A stretch of DNA of 64,000 bases from an uncultured Collinsella sp. (GTDB lineage: Bacteria; Actinomycetota; Coriobacteriia; Coriobacteriales; Coriobacteriaceae). The stretch's first letter is position 1, and each line of letters opens with the position of its first letter. Position numbers and translations under genes: made by a program. The stretch is from assembly GCA_900541125.1 (NCBI GenBank), contig UQIK01000001.1, forward strand, positions 135,490-199,489, read 5' to 3'. The notes under the pieces were generated by a model. That model saw only the letters and a program-made list of their open reading frames with translations. It did no database searches and was not told the DNA's origin. Positions 61,890 to 64,000 of the stretch are shown piece by piece.

Positions 61890-62360
61890 CTACTGAGCGG
61901 TCGCGGTCGCGTTGGCGCCCGCGGCTGCATCCTGCGAAAAGTCAAGTGTAACGCTCTCGCTGGGCTCCACCATGCCATAAGCGCCCGCAAGGTCGCGAAT
62001 GCGCGTGTCGGCGCCATAGACCGAATGCATGACCTCCAGGTCGGAGCTCTCATCGGTCGCTTTTTCGAGCGTGTTGGTAAGCTCGGCGTTGCTGTTGAGC
62101 ACCTGGGCCGTAACGCCGGCGAGCGCCACGCGGGCGACGCCGATCGTCATGAAGATAGCCGCAATGATGCAAAACGTTTTAAGAACGCTCATGAAAACCG
62201 GGCTTACCGCCTGGTTTGCCTGACGGCCCGCGCCCGTGTAGACATCAAAGCGCGGCGTGCGCTGCTCACGGGGAGCAACGGGGGCCTGCGGCGTCTCACG
62301 ATAGGCGGGCATGGCGTTCATATCATAGGCGAGTGCTGCGCTTGAAGTGTTGTAGCCCAT
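61890..62360 (-). CDS. ftsL: FtsL-like septum protein
   Basis: A 156-residue bitopic protein. Residues 1-53 are cytoplasmic and Pro/Arg-rich, a helix covers about 56-82 (FMSVLKTFCIIAAIFMTIGVARVAL), then a short coiled coil (LNSNAELTNTLEKATDESSDLEV) and a Gln/Ala-rich end. Size, topology and position between rsmH and ftsI identify it as FtsL, whose sequence is poorly conserved. GGGAGG precedes ATG 62360. Confidence 0.8.
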   Translation of the reverse strand: MGYNTSSAALAYDMNAMPAYRETPQAPVAPREQRTPRFDVYTGAGRQANQAVSPVFMSVLKTFCIIAAIFMTIGVARVALAGVTAQVLNSNAELTNTLEKATDESSDLEVMHSVYGADTRIRDLAGAYGMVEPSESVTLDFSQDAAAGANATATAQ

Positions 62361-62450
62361 GATATGCCGCCTCCCATCCCGAGTACGTTGGTAGTGTGTT
62401 TAAGCTTCGTTTATGGTGCGAGCGGGAGGTCCAATATCGCGCGGTCGCGC

Positions 62451-63416
62451 CTACAGACGCTGCGCCACGCGGATTTTGGCTGATCTCGCCCGAGGGTTGC
62501 GCTCAACCTCATCAGGCTGGGCAACCAGGGGTTTGCGGGTGATGACCTTGAGTATCGGCACGTTGCCGCACACGCACACCGGAATCTCCGGCGGACACGT
62601 GCACCCCTGGCTCATCTCCTTAAAGTGGTTCTTTACGATACGGTCCTCGAGCGAGTGATACGAGATGACGCAGATACGTCCGCCCGGGTTGAGCCACCTA
62701 GTGGCGGCATCAAGCCCTCGTTCGAGCACATCGAGCTCGTGATTGACCTCGATGCGAATGGCCTGGAAACTTTTCTTGGCCGGGTGTCCGCCATGCCGAC
62801 GAGCGGCAGCCGGGATACCCGCCTTGATGATCTCGACAAATTGGCCGGTGGTTTCGATCGGTTCTTGCTCGCGGCGGCGCACGATCTCGCGCGCGATCTG
62901 CGAGGCGAACTTCTCTTCGCCGTAGACGCGTAGAATCCGGGCGAGGTCGTGTTCGTTATAGGTGTTGATGACCTCAGCTGCGTTTAAGGTGTTATTACCC
63001 GGATCCATCCGCATGTCCAATGGGGCGTCCTCGTTATACGAAAAGCCCCTGCCAGGGATATCGAGTTGCGGCGACGAAACGCCCAAATCGAACAGGAAGC
63101 CATCGACCCCGGGCACCTCGGCCGAGCAAAGTAGCTCGTCCAAGTCGCCGAAGTTGCCCTTCAGCAGCTGGTGCGGAACGCCGGGAACCTCGCGGTCCAG
63201 ACGGGCGCCAGCGGCCTCGAGGGCCATGTCGTCCTGATCGACGCCGAGCAAAAGGCCCGTCTCCCCCACCTGCGCGGCCATCTTTATCGAATGGCCGGCA
63301 CCGCCAAGGGTGCAATCGCAGACAACGGAGCCGCTCTTTAGCCGCAGCGACTCAAGCACTTCGCCGAGCATGACAGGTTCATGCCGATATTCTTGTGTCA
63401 AGATCCCACGCTCCAT
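62451..63416 (-). CDS. rsmH: 16S rRNA m4C1402 methyltransferase RsmH (MraW)
   Basis: A 321-residue SAM-dependent methyltransferase. It has HEPVMLGEVLESL near residue 12, CTLGGAGHSIKM near 35, FLFDLGVSSPQLDIPGRGFSY near 107, AIRIEVNHEL near 222, and CVISYHSLEDRIVKNHFK near 249, plus Cys-rich CTCPPEIPVCVCG near 274. It modifies the ribosomal P site. It starts 20 bases after mraZ. Confidence 0.95.
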   Translation of the reverse strand: MERGILTQEYRHEPVMLGEVLESLRLKSGSVVCDCTLGGAGHSIKMAAQVGETGLLLGVDQDDMALEAAGARLDREVPGVPHQLLKGNFGDLDELLCSAEVPGVDGFLFDLGVSSPQLDIPGRGFSYNEDAPLDMRMDPGNNTLNAAEVINTYNEHDLARILRVYGEEKFASQIAREIVRRREQEPIETTGQFVEIIKAGIPAAARRHGGHPAKKSFQAIRIEVNHELDVLERGLDAATRWLNPGGRICVISYHSLEDRIVKNHFKEMSQGCTCPPEIPVCVCGNVPILKVITRKPLVAQPDEVERNPRARSAKIRVAQRL

Positions 63417-63436
63417 CCGTTACCCGTGCCTTGCCC

Positions 63437-63871
63437 TTACGAGAAGAAGAGGTCCAGCAGGGCCTCATCGTCATCGTCCTCATCGGCCGCGGCGCGATCC
63501 CAAACCTCAAGGTGGTCGTAGTTGCCCACAACCGTGACCTTGCGGTCGAGGTTCGCCTGCTTGCGGAGAGACTCGGAAAGACCGATACGACCGGCACTGT
63601 CCACATCCATCGACGTGGTGCGCTTGTTGATCGCCCTCATGAGCTTCTGGTCATTAATGTCACGCGGGTTAAAACCCTCGTGGCCCTCACGACCCGCGAA
63701 GAGTCCTTCGACCCACTTATCGAAGGCCTCGGCAGAGAACACGTACAGAGCATCGACATCCAGGGCTTTGAACACGCGAACGTGCTCTCCAAGCTCCTCG
63801 CGAAGGGGTGCAGGCAGGGACAGACGACCTTTTGCATCGAGATTGCGCTCGTATGCACCAGTCATTCCCAT
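63437..63871 (-). CDS. mraZ: Transcriptional regulator MraZ
   Basis: A 144-residue AbrB-like DNA-binding protein with two SpoVT-AbrB repeats: GAYERNLDAKGRLSLPAPLR at the start and TSMDVDSAGRIGLSESLR near 87. It represses the mra/dcw operon in other bacteria. An acidic tail ends the protein. GGGGAGGG precedes ATG 63871. It is the first gene of the cluster; its promoter region is cut by the adapter. Confidence 0.94.
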   Translation of the reverse strand: MGMTGAYERNLDAKGRLSLPAPLREELGEHVRVFKALDVDALYVFSAEAFDKWVEGLFAGREGHEGFNPRDINDQKLMRAINKRTTSMDVDSAGRIGLSESLRKQANLDRKVTVVGNYDHLEVWDRAAADEDDDDEALLDLFFS

Positions 63872-63939
63872 GTGCGCCCTCCCCTCGGTTACTCAGATGG
63901 CACGTACGCGGGGAACCACCCCGCTTGTCGACGTCATTA

Positions 63940-63945
63940 ATAATA
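63940..63945 (-). promoter_or_regulatory. Probable -10 element of the mraZ operon
   Basis: Minus-strand TATTAT lies about 70 bases before mraZ. Its -35 would fall in or beyond the adapter sequence. GCGGGG-TGGTT-CCCCGC (63910-63935 region) between it and the gene may be part of MraZ control. Confidence 0.35.
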
Positions 63946-63953
63946 TGGGGAAC

Positions 63954-64000
63954 CTGTCTCTTATACACATCTCCGAGCCCACGAGACTAGCGCTCATCTC
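63954..64000 (+). other. Illumina Nextera adapter and index (contamination)
   Basis: From 63954 the sequence is the Tn5 mosaic end CTGTCTCTTATACACATCT (63954-63972), then CCGAGCCCACGAGAC (to 63987), an 8-base index TAGCGCTC (63988-63995) and ATCTC, the start of the P7 tail. It is not genomic. Open frames running into it end in the well-known artefact peptide LLYTSPSPRD. Confidence 0.98.

Noticed and set aside
63872..63953. MraZ-box repeats before mraZ
   Set aside because: No regular spaced repeats could be identified with confidence, and the region is cut by the adapter.
63808..63990. Plus-strand frame ending LLYTSPSPRD, and a minus-strand frame starting MYKRQ
   Set aside because: Both are made from adapter sequence.

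Overview
The window looks like a chromosomal contig end from a high-GC Actinomycetota bacterium, most like a gut Coriobacteriia member such as Collinsella. That placement is inferred from C/G-ending codons, a divIVA-yggT-sepF-yggS-pgeF-ftsZ-mur cluster and general protein character; no search was run. No phage, insertion sequence, CRISPR array, tRNA or rRNA was seen. The DNA is gene-dense, genes lie on both strands, and many units end in clear intrinsic terminators. The last 47 bases (63954-64000) are not genomic: they are an Illumina Nextera adapter read through into an index.

Layout. 1-3875 (minus): molybdenum supply (moeA, mogA) and a molybdate ABC transporter (modA, and a modB with an unusual N-terminal extracytoplasmic domain, cut by the window start). 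4086-11958: a CLC-F type fluoride antiporter, lipid kinase, ArfB-like release factor, xpt, an MFS exporter, metY, a C_GCAxxG_C_C protein and a YigZ protein. 12045-13894: RNase P RNA, a possible structured RNA, and a ribosomal protein S1. 14210-22720: HAD phosphatases, cysteine desulfidase, rpiB, ndk, argH and argG with a small unreported ORF between them. 23061-25497: a LacI regulator and an rpe-rpiB pair with a cluster of LacI-like operators. 25693-34814: polA, M18 aminopeptidase, yaaA flanked by dispersed palindromes, thiC under a TPP riboswitch, thiD and an SGNH hydrolase. 34893-40085: a PARG-like macrodomain protein with an altered catalytic motif, a BI-1 membrane protein, a Pit phosphate transporter with its DUF47 partner, and a nitroreductase with split codon usage.

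40253-63871 (all minus) is a division and cell-wall cluster read mraZ-rsmH-ftsL-ftsI-murF-mraY-murD-ftsW-murG-murC-murB-ftsQ-ftsZ-pgeF, then yggS-sepF-yggT-divIVA. A complete pstSCAB-phoU operon is wedged between pgeF and yggS. pgeF and pstS overlap by ATGA, and a Pho-box-like repeat lies upstream of pgeF, so phosphate uptake and the ylm genes appear physically coupled. murE is absent from the cluster.

Several unexplained DNA structures stand out: three copies of an inverted repeat with AACTTGCGGTG-type ends, three unrelated long hairpins (15021-15118, 22732-22861, 39278-39388), and a branched RNA-like element at 12496-12619.
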